Positions 34,195 to 42,650 of a stretch of 64,000 nt of DNA are shown here, piece by piece. Under the pieces are notes generated by a model, which had not been told where the DNA came from, did not search any database, and saw nothing but the letters and a program-made list of their open reading frames with translations. Every line of letters starts with the position of its first letter. Within the stretch, counting starts at the first letter, position 1. This stretch comes from an uncultured Porphyromonas sp. (GTDB taxonomy: Bacteria > Bacteroidota > Bacteroidia > Bacteroidales > Porphyromonadaceae). The position numbers and the translations under genes were made by a program. The stretch lies in the NCBI RefSeq assembly GCF_938023125.1, contig NZ_CALHDW010000006.1, positions 62,001-126,000 of the forward strand, in the 5' to 3' direction.

Positions 34195-34824
34195 TTAGGG
34201 CTGAGTGGTGTGCAGCATATCGATAACCTTCATCAAGTTATCAATGAAGAATTTGATGGAGACGGCAAGCAGAATAACCCCGAAGAACTTACGGAGAACG
34301 AAGATCCCGCCCTTGCCGAGCCAGCGCTCGAGCGGATCTACAAACCTCAGCATCAGGAAAATGAGAGCCGAGACAGCCAGCACGGCTACAAATATATTGG
34401 AGTAAGCAACCCCCTGAGCTACCAATGTGAGCAAAGCGGTAAAGGAGGCGGCTCCTGCAAACAAGGGGAATACGAGGGGTACGATATTGGCATTGCCATT
34501 AGGACCATCGTCTTTGAATACTTGTACACCAAAGAGCATCTCCACGGCTAGCACAAAGAGCACGATAGACCCTGCCACGGCAAAACTCTGTGTATCTACC
34601 CCAAAAATATTGAGCATAGGCTCCCCGATAAATAGGAACGCAAGCAACATTACACAAGACCAAAGCGTAACGGTGGAGGGGCTTATTTTCTGCCCCTTGT
34701 CTTTGATACTAAGCACAACAGGGATGGCTCCCACTACGTCTACTGCAATAAATAGGGTCATGAAGGCGCGACCTGCGTCTGCAAAATTGAATGCCGATAA
34801 GTCGGCTAAGATTTTATCCCACAT
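34195..34824 (-). CDS. MarC family membrane protein
   Basis: A 209-aa inner-membrane protein of the MarC (UPF0056) family, about six hydrophobic segments. Seen: FMTLFIAVDVVGAIPVVLS at the start, VPLVFPLFAGAASFTALL in the middle, and the C-terminal RKFFGVILLAVSIKFFIDNL. Its transport role is unclear; E. coli MarC is not needed for multiple antibiotic resistance despite its name. It is separated from tgt by 125 bases without a clear promoter. Confidence 0.88.
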   Translation of the reverse strand: MWDKILADLSAFNFADAGRAFMTLFIAVDVVGAIPVVLSIKDKGQKISPSTVTLWSCVMLLAFLFIGEPMLNIFGVDTQSFAVAGSIVLFVLAVEMLFGVQVFKDDGPNGNANIVPLVFPLFAGAASFTALLTLVAQGVAYSNIFVAVLAVSALIFLMLRFVDPLERWLGKGGIFVLRKFFGVILLAVSIKFFIDNLMKVIDMLHTTQP

Positions 34825-34949
34825 ACTAATCTACTATTTTATACTAAGCCTCACCTCTCTATATATGGTGATCTCCCTACTTATCCCCAATTGGCGAAGC
34901 GGATTCCCAAAATCTGCTGTCCCTCTAGTGTGGAGGGCATCTTTCTTTT

Positions 34950-36077
34950 TTAGAGCCGGCGAGTGAGCTCGGGCAGGATCCCGGCTTTCCACTCCGTGAA
35001 TCGATCCTCTCCGAGAGCTTTGCGCGCTTCGCCCACAAGCCATAGATAGAAGGCTACATTGTGGAGCGATGCGAGGGTTAGCCCTGTTAGCTCCTCAGCC
35101 TTGAAGAGGTGGTGCAGGTAGGCAAGCGTGTAACGCTCATCCATGGGGTGTGCCCCTCCGTGGTCGATCGGCTCGAAGCAATCGCGCCACTTGGCATTCT
35201 TTATATTGATGGTGCCATGCCGTGTAAAGAGCATCCCGTTGCGCCCATTGCGTGTAGGCATAATGCAATCGAACATATCCACCCCGCGCTCAATACCCTC
35301 CAAGAGATTGGCAGGAGTGCCTACGCCCATCAGATAGCGAGGCTTGTCGAGAGGTAAAATGGAATTGGTGAGTTCGATCATCTCGTACATCTTCTCGGTC
35401 GGTTCGCCCACGGCAAGCCCTCCGATTGCATTACCATCCGCCCCTAGAGCCGCAATGTTTTCGGCCGCTCTACGCCTAAGGTCGGGGTAAACGCATCCCT
35501 GTACGATGGGGAAAAGAGACTGTTGGTATCCATAGAGTGGCTCAGTCTCGGCGAGTCGCTTGCGGCAACGCTCCAGCCAACGCTCGGTAATGTCGAGCGA
35601 CTGACGTGCGTACTCGTAGGAGGCGTCCCCGGGGCAACACTCGTCAAAAGCCATGATAATATCCGCCCCGATGGTGCGCTCTATATCCATTACCCTCTCG
35701 GGGGAGAATAGGTGCTTGGAGCCGTCGATATGGGAGGCAAATGTTACCCCTTCTTCTGTGATTTTACGGCGGTGCGCTAGCGAAAAAACTTGGAAGCCGC
35801 CACTATCCGTGAGGATCGGTTTTTGCCAAGTGCCGAACTTATGCAACCCGCCTGCACTACGCAGTACCTCCAGCCCCGGGCGGAGGTAGAGGTGATAGGT
35901 ATTGCCCAAGATAATCTGTGCGCCCGTTGTTTCCATCTGTTCCATGGTGAGGGCTTTGACAGCACCTGCCGTACCTACCGGCATAAAAATAGGAGTCTCG
36001 ATAACTCCGTGGTCGGTCGTAATCCTCCCCAATCGAGCTGCACTCTTGGGATCGTTGCGTAGTACTTCGTATTTCAT
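34950..36077 (-). CDS. tgt: tRNA-guanine transglycosylase
   Basis: A 375-aa enzyme that exchanges guanine 34 of Asp, Asn, His and Tyr tRNAs for a queuosine precursor. Seen: the catalytic Asp in LTDSGGFQVFS, GGLAVGEP, and the nucleophile Asp in DCIMPTRNGRNG. The zinc-binding segment that reads CxCxxC in most bacteria is absent: the region FEPIDHGGAHPMDERY has no Cys, although the following AYLHHL is intact. The start at 36077 (MKYEVL) follows a -7 box by 7 bases, giving a near-leaderless mRNA; an ATG 10 codons earlier would lie inside the promoter. Confidence 0.93.
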   Translation of the reverse strand: MKYEVLRNDPKSAARLGRITTDHGVIETPIFMPVGTAGAVKALTMEQMETTGAQIILGNTYHLYLRPGLEVLRSAGGLHKFGTWQKPILTDSGGFQVFSLAHRRKITEEGVTFASHIDGSKHLFSPERVMDIERTIGADIIMAFDECCPGDASYEYARQSLDITERWLERCRKRLAETEPLYGYQQSLFPIVQGCVYPDLRRRAAENIAALGADGNAIGGLAVGEPTEKMYEMIELTNSILPLDKPRYLMGVGTPANLLEGIERGVDMFDCIMPTRNGRNGMLFTRHGTINIKNAKWRDCFEPIDHGGAHPMDERYTLAYLHHLFKAEELTGLTLASLHNVAFYLWLVGEARKALGEDRFTEWKAGILPELTRRL

Positions 36078-36084
36078 TCTGCCG

Positions 36085-36095
36085 CAAAAGTACAA
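36085..36095 (-). promoter_or_regulatory. Extended -7 promoter box of tgt
   Basis: TTGTACTTTTG on the minus strand with TAnnTTTG at 36085-36092, exactly 7 bases before the tgt ATG. Confidence 0.65.
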
Positions 36096-36199
36096 AAAGA
36101 TAGGCACTCCTCCCTAGGGCGAGGCTTGTGTATACCGCCTTTTCGCCTACGAGTATGAGCGCTTTTTCTGTAGTATGGGGGAAGGTGGGGATAAACAAA

Positions 36200-36231
36200 A
36201 CCCACTCCAGGGGCGGGCCCGAGGAGTGGGT
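36200..36231 (-). terminator. Terminator of metK
   Basis: ACCCACTCC pairs with GGAGTGGGT over a GC-rich loop. On the minus strand it is followed by TTTGTTTAT. It lies 24 bases past the metK stop. Confidence 0.8.
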
Positions 36232-36254
36232 GATGCAAAGGGATCGGATGCCTT

Positions 36255-37541
36255 TTAGAGGGCAAAGGCCGCCTTGATGCGGTCTACATAGTCGAGTTTC
36301 TCCCACGTAAAGAGTTCTACCTCTACCTCCTCTGCGGGGCGATGGAAGTACTCAAAACGCTTGGTTACACGCTCGGGGTTGCGGCCAAAGTGCCCATAAG
36401 CCGCAGTCTCCTGGTAAATGGGCTTGCGCAAGCCGAGGCGTTGCTCTATGGCATAGGGGCGAAGGTCGAAGATCTCCCCAATCTTGCGGGCAATCTCTCC
36501 GTCACTCATCGCTACGTGGCTGGTGCCCAATGTCTCAACAAAAATGCTGATGGGTTGAGCTACCCCAATGGCGTAGGCGAGTTGTACCTTCATCTCATCG
36601 GCCACACCGGCAGCCACCATGTTTTTGGCAATGTGCCGTGCAGCATAGGCGGCCGAGCGGTCTACTTTTGAGGGGTCTTTGCCCGAGAAGGCACCCCCAC
36701 CATGACTACATCTACCGCCATAGGTATCCACAATAATCTTGCGACCGGTCACACCTGTATCACCCGAGGGTCCACCTATAACAAACTTGCCCGTGGGGTT
36801 TACAAAGAGTTTGTAGTCGCCCTGGAATAGGGCTTGAATCGAGGCATCGTAGCGAGCCACAAGGCGAGGAATCAGCAACGAGCGTACATCGTCTTCGATT
36901 CGTTGGCGCATGGCACTATCCGCATCGTCTTGGCTTTGCCCCTTCTCCGGAGCGATAAACTCATCGTGCTGAGTCGAAAGTACAATCGCATCAATACGCA
37001 AGGGGCGGTGATCGTCGCTATACTCAATGGTGATTTGGCTCTTGGCGTCGGGGCGGAGGTAGGGCATCAGCTCAGGTTCGTGCTTGCGGATGTGTGCCAA
37101 CTCGAGTAGCAGGCTATGAGCCAAATCAATGGCTAGAGGCATGTAGTTGGGGGTTTCGCGTGTTGCATACCCAAACATAAGCCCCTGGTCTCCTGCGCCT
37201 TGTTCTTCGGGAGCTGAGCGATCTACCCCCCGATTGATGTCGGGGCTTTGGTCGTGTATTGCCGAGAGGATACCGCAGCTATCAGCGTCAAATCCATAGG
37301 CAGCTTGGTTGTACCCAATACCTTCTATCACACGGCGCACGGTGGCATCAATGTCTACATAACCCTGGCTGCGCACCTCCCCTGCGAGTACCACTTGACC
37401 ACGAGTAGCAAGTACTTCGCAGGCAACTTTGGACTGAGGATCGGCAGCAATAAGGCTATCTACTATGGCGTCGGCAATTTGGTCACAGACTTTGTCGGGG
37501 TGACCTTCCGATACGGATTCGGATGTAAAGAGGTAACTCAT
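36255..37541 (-). CDS. metK: S-adenosylmethionine synthase
   Basis: A 428-aa enzyme that makes S-adenosylmethionine from methionine and ATP. Seen: LFTSESVSEGHPDKVCDQIADA (in part), GEVRSQGYVDIDATVRRVI, DQGLMFGYATRETP, IGGPSGDTGVTGRKI and GGAFSGKDPSKVDRSAAY. An insertion around residues 225-245 (APEKGQSQDDADSAMRQRIE) lies where Bacteroidetes MetK is variable. The start at 37541 (MSYLFTS) is chosen because the open frame upstream runs through an apparent regulatory leader with a hairpin and intrinsic terminator. No TAnnTTTG box is found nearer than 37970, so transcription probably starts there and passes through the leader. Confidence 0.95.
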   Translation of the reverse strand: MSYLFTSESVSEGHPDKVCDQIADAIVDSLIAADPQSKVACEVLATRGQVVLAGEVRSQGYVDIDATVRRVIEGIGYNQAAYGFDADSCGILSAIHDQSPDINRGVDRSAPEEQGAGDQGLMFGYATRETPNYMPLAIDLAHSLLLELAHIRKHEPELMPYLRPDAKSQITIEYSDDHRPLRIDAIVLSTQHDEFIAPEKGQSQDDADSAMRQRIEDDVRSLLIPRLVARYDASIQALFQGDYKLFVNPTGKFVIGGPSGDTGVTGRKIIVDTYGGRCSHGGGAFSGKDPSKVDRSAAYAARHIAKNMVAAGVADEMKVQLAYAIGVAQPISIFVETLGTSHVAMSDGEIARKIGEIFDLRPYAIEQRLGLRKPIYQETAAYGHFGRNPERVTKRFEYFHRPAEEVEVELFTWEKLDYVDRIKAAFAL

Positions 37542-37642
37542 ACTTTCTTTTTTGATTAGTCTAATATTGATTGTTTCGCAAGGACAGACACCCGAATTTG
37601 TTGGGTCGGGGCAAACAACGCTTTGCTTCCTCACGGATTTTT

Positions 37643-37682
37643 GGTTGCACAAGGTGGAGGTTCGACTCCCACGAGGGCAACA
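37643..37682 (+). other. tRNA-like T-arm hairpin in the metK leader
   Basis: GTTGC (37644-37648) pairs with GCAAC (37677-37681) and GTGG with CCAC around AGGTTCGACTC, which resembles a tRNA T loop (GGTTCGACTCC). The T stem has two mismatches and no D or anticodon arm could be built, so this is either a degenerate tRNA 3' end or a chance hairpin of the leader. Confidence 0.3.
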
Positions 37683-37964
37683 AAAAACTCCCCACGTCTT
37701 ACTGTGGAGAGTGAGAAGAGATGTAATAAATTGCCCTCTCAGTATCGATTTTGCTTGGGAGTTGTCCAAAGATGCTGCTCCGTATAGTCTATTTGTTCCC
37801 TCTTTTGGGGGAACCCCTAGTTCGCAATTTCTCTTTTTGAGAAAGAGGCGAAGAGCAGCGTAGCATAGCCTTTGTCACGCGAGGGGTGGAAAGGTTTAGC
37901 ATTTTTTCTTGTGGTTGCAAGCTCCGCAAATCCGTCCACAGACCAACGTCTTTTCTGATGTCGT
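37680..37964 (-). ncRNA. Structured RNA: metK leader with attenuator, or small RNA
   Basis: On the minus strand a good promoter (37970-38000) is followed by about 280 bases that fold into several hairpins and end in an intrinsic terminator (37682-37712), all before metK on the same strand. Helices seen: TGTGG/CCACA enclosing TTGC/GCAA (37910-37940); GCTGCTC/GAGCAGC (37774-37780 with 37853-37859) enclosing GTTCCC/GGGAAC (37795-37814) and TTTCTC/GAGAAA (37828-37844). No open frame in it looks coding. It does not match the SAM-I consensus I know. It may be a metK riboswitch-like leader or an independent RNA. The family is not recognised. Confidence 0.5.
37682..37712 (-). terminator. Intrinsic terminator inside the metK leader
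   Basis: On the minus strand ACTCTCCAC pairs with GTGGGGAGT (one U-G wobble) over an 8-base loop and is followed by six T residues. It lies about 140 bases upstream of the metK start codon, in the same direction. Confidence 0.75.
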
Positions 37965-37969
37965 CGGTG

Positions 37970-38000
37970 CAAAGTTAGTGACTAATCTCTAACCCTGCAA
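37970..38000 (-). promoter_or_regulatory. Promoter of the metK leader RNA
   Basis: A -33 TTG (37998-38000), a 20-base spacer and a -7 box TAACTTTG (37970-37977) on the minus strand. It is the only TAnnTTTG found in the 37542-38215 gap. From here to the hsdR stop (38216) nothing else was seen. Confidence 0.65.
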
Positions 38001-38215
38001 TACCCATAAAGAGGGAGATGTTTTATCGGGTCCTTTAGTTTTTATTGTAGATTTGGCGTTTGTAGGCGTTTTTTTTATTTCTTCAAATATGCGGATATTG
38101 AGTAGATCTTTGCTGTAGTATATCTATGAGAGGGCTATTTTTAGATGGCTTTCTTACTCTACATTGCCCTTGATACACCACTGCTCAGTATTCCCAGAGT
38201 AGATGGTATTGCGCA

Positions 38216-41200
38216 TCAGATCTCTCCACCAATTCCCTTAAACTTCTCAATGAATGCTGCTATCTTTTGAAAGACATGTTGTTTCTTCGTTAGATACTGC
38301 GGATTGAGAGGACTCATCTTTGGAAGGATCGCATTGAGATCAGTTCCATTTTCACTGGCAAACTCATGCTTTAATGAGGTTTGAATATAACGCTTCGCTG
38401 CCTCCGCATTCAATTTTTCTTGAGATATTAGGTTTGCAGCTTCTTCCTTTTGTCTCTCTTGTGCGTAAGAGAAGAATGCTGAAATGATTCCAGCCTTGTC
38501 TTGGATAGGCTCCAGGTCTGTCTCATGAATAAAATCTACGATAAGTCCCTCTTTGGCTCTATTCCCAATACTTGACCTTATAATTCGACGTACTTCTTCT
38601 ATTAAAGCATCTTTGTCTTTTACCTTTTTCTTATGTTCGAATACCAGTTCAAGAATATAGTCCAGGTTTATTTCTTGCGATTTGAGCAAGTCCATCTCAA
38701 ACACCACATCGTCCCAATCTATTTTTGATTCCTCGGGTTCTTTCCCCTCTCGTTCCCTCCTGAACCAGTCTCGAATATCGTTATAGGTAGAGCGATAATC
38801 TTGTGTAGCCCGATCTTGCAATACATCCACCTCCATCATTGCAGACATTTCTTCGTCTGTAAGGAAATGGCTCTCCTTGAAGGCCTCGACAGCCGTGGCA
38901 TCTCCCTTGTCAATCTGTTGCAATTCTTTGAGGTAGGTAAACTCATCATAGTTTTGCAGGATATTCTCTACCTTCAAGTAATCGCCAAAGAGTTTCACAA
39001 AGGCTTTTTTGTCTGCCTCTGTTGTTATATCTTCGGGATGTGGAAACTTCTCCTTGAGTTCCTTCACAATGGCTATATAACCTCTATATGCTTCACCAGT
39101 TGCTATATCCGTGAAGCCTTTGAGATATTCCTCATAGCTCTTCTCAAGCACTACGTTCTTTGTATTTTTGTCGCCAAACAACGTGATTGCGTCGATTGTC
39201 GCCTGCTCTAAATCCCGGAACGTAACGATGTTGCCAAATGTTTTGGTGGCGTCGTAGATACGGTTGGTGCGTGAGAAAGCCTGCATCAGTCCATGATAGC
39301 GCAAGTTCTTGTCTACAAATAGAGTGTTTAGCGTGGGTGCGTCAAAGCCGGTAAGGAACATTCCCACCACAATGATGAGGTCTACTTCCTGACTCTTTAC
39401 TCGCTTTGCCAAGTCTCGGTAGTAGTTTTGGAATTCCTTGCTATCTACTCCGAAATTTGTTCTGAACATAGCGTTGTAATCATTGATTGCTTTTGTCAGA
39501 AACTCCTTGGCACTGCTGTCCATGGCTGTGGGTTCAAAGTTCTCTTCACGAATATCGCCTACTGCATTCTGTTCCTCATTTGGGGCAAAGGAGAAGATTG
39601 TAGCTATCTTCAATTTCTTTTCGTTCTCTCTTTGCAGATGGCTCAGTTCCTCGTAATAGAGTTTGGCTGCCTCTACGCTGTTCACGGCAAACATGGCATT
39701 AAAGCCCAGTCCACTTCCCTGATTTCGGTGTGTTTTTATCTTGAAGTTTTTCAAAATATACCGAGACACTTCTTTGATGCGGTCGGGATGAAGTAGGAGT
39801 TTCTTGTTTTCTGCCGCTGTCAGTTTGGCTTCGTCTTTCTCTGTTTCTAAAGCTTTGAAACGTGGACGTACATCGTTGTAATCCACTTTAAATTTCAACA
39901 CTTTCTCGTCTCGTATGGCATCAGTAATAACATACGAATGGAGCTCCCTACCAAATACGCTGGCTGTTGTTTCCGCTCCCAAAGCATTTTCCGGAAATAT
40001 GGGCGTACCTGTAAATCCAAACTGATAATATCGCTTAAACTTTTTCTGGAGATTTTTCTGCGCTTCGCCAAACTGTGAGCGATGGCACTCGTCGAAGATA
40101 AAGACCACTTGTTGCCCATAGACAAGCAGTGAAGGCTCACTCTTCATCAGGTTGTTCAACTTCTGAATAGTTGTTACGATAATCTTGTTATCCCTCTTTT
40201 CTATGTTGCGCTTCAGTCCTGCCGTATTTTCTGAGCCGTTCACGCTGTCGGGCGAGAAGCGTTGGTATTCTTTCATGGTCTGGTAGTCTAAATCCTTGCG
40301 ATCTACCACGAAAAACACCTTGTCTATAAAGTCGAGTTGTGTTGCCAAGCGTGCCGCTTTGAAGCTGGTCAGTGTCTTGCCCGAACCTGTTGTGTGCCAG
40401 ATATATCCACCGCCATCGGGTTTGCTCCATTGTTTTGCTTGATAGGAACTCTTCACTTTCCAGATCAACCTTTCTGATGCTGCAATCTGATAAGGACGCA
40501 TAATAAGAAGCGTGTCGCTGGTATCGAATACCGAATAAGTGAGTAGTACATGCAACAGCGTGTCCTTTTGGAAGAAGGTCGCTGTGAAGTCCTTGAGGTC
40601 TTTAATCAATGTATTGTCTGCCTTAGCCCAATTCATCGTAAAGTCAAAACTGTTCTTGTTTCGCTTTACGGTATTAGCAAAATAGCGGGTGTCAGTGCCG
40701 TTGGAGATAACGAAAATCTGCAAGTATTTATACAGCGAGCTTTCGCTGTTAAAGCTCTCTTTGCTATAGCGGTGTACTTGGTTGAAGGCTTCGCGGATTG
40801 CTATACCACGTTTTTTCAGTTCCACTTGTACCATAGGCAACCCATTTACCAATATGGTTACATCGTAGCGATTAGCTTGCGTTCCAGTCTGTTCAAACTG
40901 GTTGATTACTTGCACTTTGTTTCTAGCAATATTTTGTTTGTCAACCAAATAGATGTTTTGGATGTGCCCATCATCAAACACGAAGTCGTAGATATAATCA
41001 TCCTGTACCCTTCTTGTCTTATCAACAACGCTGTCGCTGGCTTTATCCAAATACTCATCGACGAAGCGTTGCCATTCTGTATCGGTAAAGACAACGTTGT
41101 TGAGCGTTTGCAGTTGCTCCCTTACGTTTGCTAACAGGGCGTCGGGAGTAACAAGCGATGGAAGATACTCATACCCCTGATACTTCAAGTCATCTATCAG

Positions 41201-41323
41201 CTCCCTCTCCAAAGCGGCCTCGGTTTGATAGGCTACAGGTGGCTCGCTTACTATTGCTCTCTTGGTATAGTTGTCAAGAACGATGAAGTTCTGTAATTCT
41301 GCTATGGGATTATATTGTGTCAT
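38216..41323 (-). CDS. hsdR: Type I restriction endonuclease subunit R
   Basis: A 1035-aa HsdR. The N-terminal nuclease domain shows the PD-(D/E)xK pattern RYDVTILVNGLPMVQVELKKR; the motor domain has Walker A HTTGSGKTLTSF, DECHRSQFG, FTGTPIF, and the later helicase motifs in VGMFLTGFDAPTLNTLFVDK and QAFSRTNRI. The C-terminal part is helical and likely binds the methylase core. It forms the restriction complex with HsdM and HsdS, cutting unmodified DNA after translocation. It is last in the hsdM-rhuM-hsdS-hsdR order, 97 bases after hsdS. GC content and codon use look lower than in neighbouring housekeeping genes, consistent with acquisition. Confidence 0.95.
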   Translation of the reverse strand: MTQYNPIAELQNFIVLDNYTKRAIVSEPPVAYQTEAALERELIDDLKYQGYEYLPSLVTPDALLANVREQLQTLNNVVFTDTEWQRFVDEYLDKASDSVVDKTRRVQDDYIYDFVFDDGHIQNIYLVDKQNIARNKVQVINQFEQTGTQANRYDVTILVNGLPMVQVELKKRGIAIREAFNQVHRYSKESFNSESSLYKYLQIFVISNGTDTRYFANTVKRNKNSFDFTMNWAKADNTLIKDLKDFTATFFQKDTLLHVLLTYSVFDTSDTLLIMRPYQIAASERLIWKVKSSYQAKQWSKPDGGGYIWHTTGSGKTLTSFKAARLATQLDFIDKVFFVVDRKDLDYQTMKEYQRFSPDSVNGSENTAGLKRNIEKRDNKIIVTTIQKLNNLMKSEPSLLVYGQQVVFIFDECHRSQFGEAQKNLQKKFKRYYQFGFTGTPIFPENALGAETTASVFGRELHSYVITDAIRDEKVLKFKVDYNDVRPRFKALETEKDEAKLTAAENKKLLLHPDRIKEVSRYILKNFKIKTHRNQGSGLGFNAMFAVNSVEAAKLYYEELSHLQRENEKKLKIATIFSFAPNEEQNAVGDIREENFEPTAMDSSAKEFLTKAINDYNAMFRTNFGVDSKEFQNYYRDLAKRVKSQEVDLIIVVGMFLTGFDAPTLNTLFVDKNLRYHGLMQAFSRTNRIYDATKTFGNIVTFRDLEQATIDAITLFGDKNTKNVVLEKSYEEYLKGFTDIATGEAYRGYIAIVKELKEKFPHPEDITTEADKKAFVKLFGDYLKVENILQNYDEFTYLKELQQIDKGDATAVEAFKESHFLTDEEMSAMMEVDVLQDRATQDYRSTYNDIRDWFRREREGKEPEESKIDWDDVVFEMDLLKSQEINLDYILELVFEHKKKVKDKDALIEEVRRIIRSSIGNRAKEGLIVDFIHETDLEPIQDKAGIISAFFSYAQERQKEEAANLISQEKLNAEAAKRYIQTSLKHEFASENGTDLNAILPKMSPLNPQYLTKKQHVFQKIAAFIEKFKGIGGEI

Positions 41324-41420
41324 AATTGTTTTTTATCTAGAATAACTAGAGGGATACTGAGAGAGCTAGAAGTGCTAGAAAAAGAGCAACTCTCCTTTCC
41401 TTATCTCCTTAGGGTATATT

Positions 41421-42650
41421 TTAATTTGTTTTGAACGATAACAATTGATTGCGGTAATATTCATATTGCTTTCTGCGTAGCTCTATCTCCTTGGGTAGCC
41501 CCTCACTGATAGAGGTCGTCAGTGTATCGAACTTATCAAGGATAGATACAATGCGCTCTTGCTCGGCAAGAGATTTCTTCCTATCATCTAGATATGGAAT
41601 TGGGACAAGCGTTTTTTTGAGATTATCGTTGTATAATCTCTGAATGGTCCCCCCTTCAGATACGTTCCATTTTACTATCTGATAACAATAGAATAGGTAT
41701 TTATTTAAGACTTGACTTTCATCATTCTTAATCCAAACGATATTGCTATCTTGGAAGTATGCTTCTTTACCATCGAAAATTACAGTGCGACCTATTGTTC
41801 CACTTGCTGAAATAAGAACCTCTCCGATACGTGGATAACTATATTTCGACTTATATTCATTGAACAGCTTCCTTGATATGTAAGCATTGGGAGTTTTACC
41901 AAATGTACCAATCTTGTAGAATGCTACATCACCAGCAGCTGAGGTCTGTCCTTTTAGAATACGCTTGCACATACAAATCTCTCCTACCTTACCTAACGGA
42001 ATGAGCGTTACATTATTTAGCTTTTGCCCCCCCCCGTTTAACATATTAAAAGATAGTAGCTGGTTGCGATAGTACTCATACTGCCGCTTGCGGCAGTCCA
42101 GCTCCGCCTCCAGCTCCGCCTCCAGCTCCGCCTCCAGCGTAGTAAACTTATCGAGAATTTCAACGATTTTGCGCTGTATCTCCATTGATTTTTTAGGGTC
42201 TTCTGGGCAAGGAAGCGGTATAAGAAAACGAGCAACATCTTTTGAGTAGACATGAGGGACTCCGCTACCAGCTTTCAAGTCATGTATCTTCTTTTGAATA
42301 TTAAGTAAGAAATGATAGATATAACGAGGTAGTATTTTCGCTTCATCTGCTTTAATGGAAAAAGCGTCACTTACGAAGATAGGTTCATTCCAAAACATTA
42401 TGAAACCAGCATAAGCACCAGAACCTGCAACCGTAATAGTTTCACCATCTCGATTAAATGTATCTACATAATATGCAGGTTGTTGTCCACCAGCAATAAC
42501 AGGGTATTTTCCTTCCGTCGAAGTCTTTTTGGTTATAGAAGTTCCACGCTTCAATTCTGCCACTTCCCCTAGCGGTTTCCACTCCACCTCAGCTCCATCC
42601 AGTAGCCGTTCGATAAAGGGAGGCTTACATAACTCTTTATTGTTGTTCAT
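41421..42650 (-). CDS. hsdS: Type I restriction specificity subunit S with variable repeats
   Basis: A 409-aa HsdS with two target-recognition domains. TRD1 covers about residues 20-165, TRD2 about 215-385; each is followed by a coiled-coil spacer that ends RKRQYEYYRNQLLSF (about 187-201) and RKQYEYYRNQLLSF (about 394-407). The central spacer contains three copies of EAEL encoded by 12-base repeats (42099-42134), and a run of nine C (nine G in the coding strand, 42027-42035) encodes Gly-Gly-Gly between the two halves. Both are well-known means of changing or switching HsdS. The gene overlaps rhuM by 14 bases. Confidence 0.93.
   Translation of the reverse strand: MNNNKELCKPPFIERLLDGAEVEWKPLGEVAELKRGTSITKKTSTEGKYPVIAGGQQPAYYVDTFNRDGETITVAGSGAYAGFIMFWNEPIFVSDAFSIKADEAKILPRYIYHFLLNIQKKIHDLKAGSGVPHVYSKDVARFLIPLPCPEDPKKSMEIQRKIVEILDKFTTLEAELEAELEAELDCRKRQYEYYRNQLLSFNMLNGGGQKLNNVTLIPLGKVGEICMCKRILKGQTSAAGDVAFYKIGTFGKTPNAYISRKLFNEYKSKYSYPRIGEVLISASGTIGRTVIFDGKEAYFQDSNIVWIKNDESQVLNKYLFYCYQIVKWNVSEGGTIQRLYNDNLKKTLVPIPYLDDRKKSLAEQERIVSILDKFDTLTTSISEGLPKEIELRRKQYEYYRNQLLSFKTN
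42027..42035. repeat. Poly-G9 tract in hsdS (phase-variation site)
   Basis: Nine consecutive C on the plus strand, nine G in the coding strand, in the linker between the two target-recognition domains. Loss or gain of one base would shift the frame and stop translation after TRD1, leaving a half-length HsdS. Confidence 0.7.
42099..42134 (-). repeat. Three 12-bp repeats encoding (EAEL)3 in hsdS
   Basis: CAGCTCCGCCTC occurs three times head to tail on the plus strand, then CAGC. In protein it is EAEL-EAEL-EAEL in the central spacer. Repeats of four residues at this site (TAEL) in EcoR124I set the distance between the two half-sites. Confidence 0.85.

Noticed and set aside
37542..37769. N-terminal extension of MetK
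   Set aside because: The extension reads through a terminator and hairpin; the known MetK start MSYLFTSESVSEGHPDKV fits 37541.
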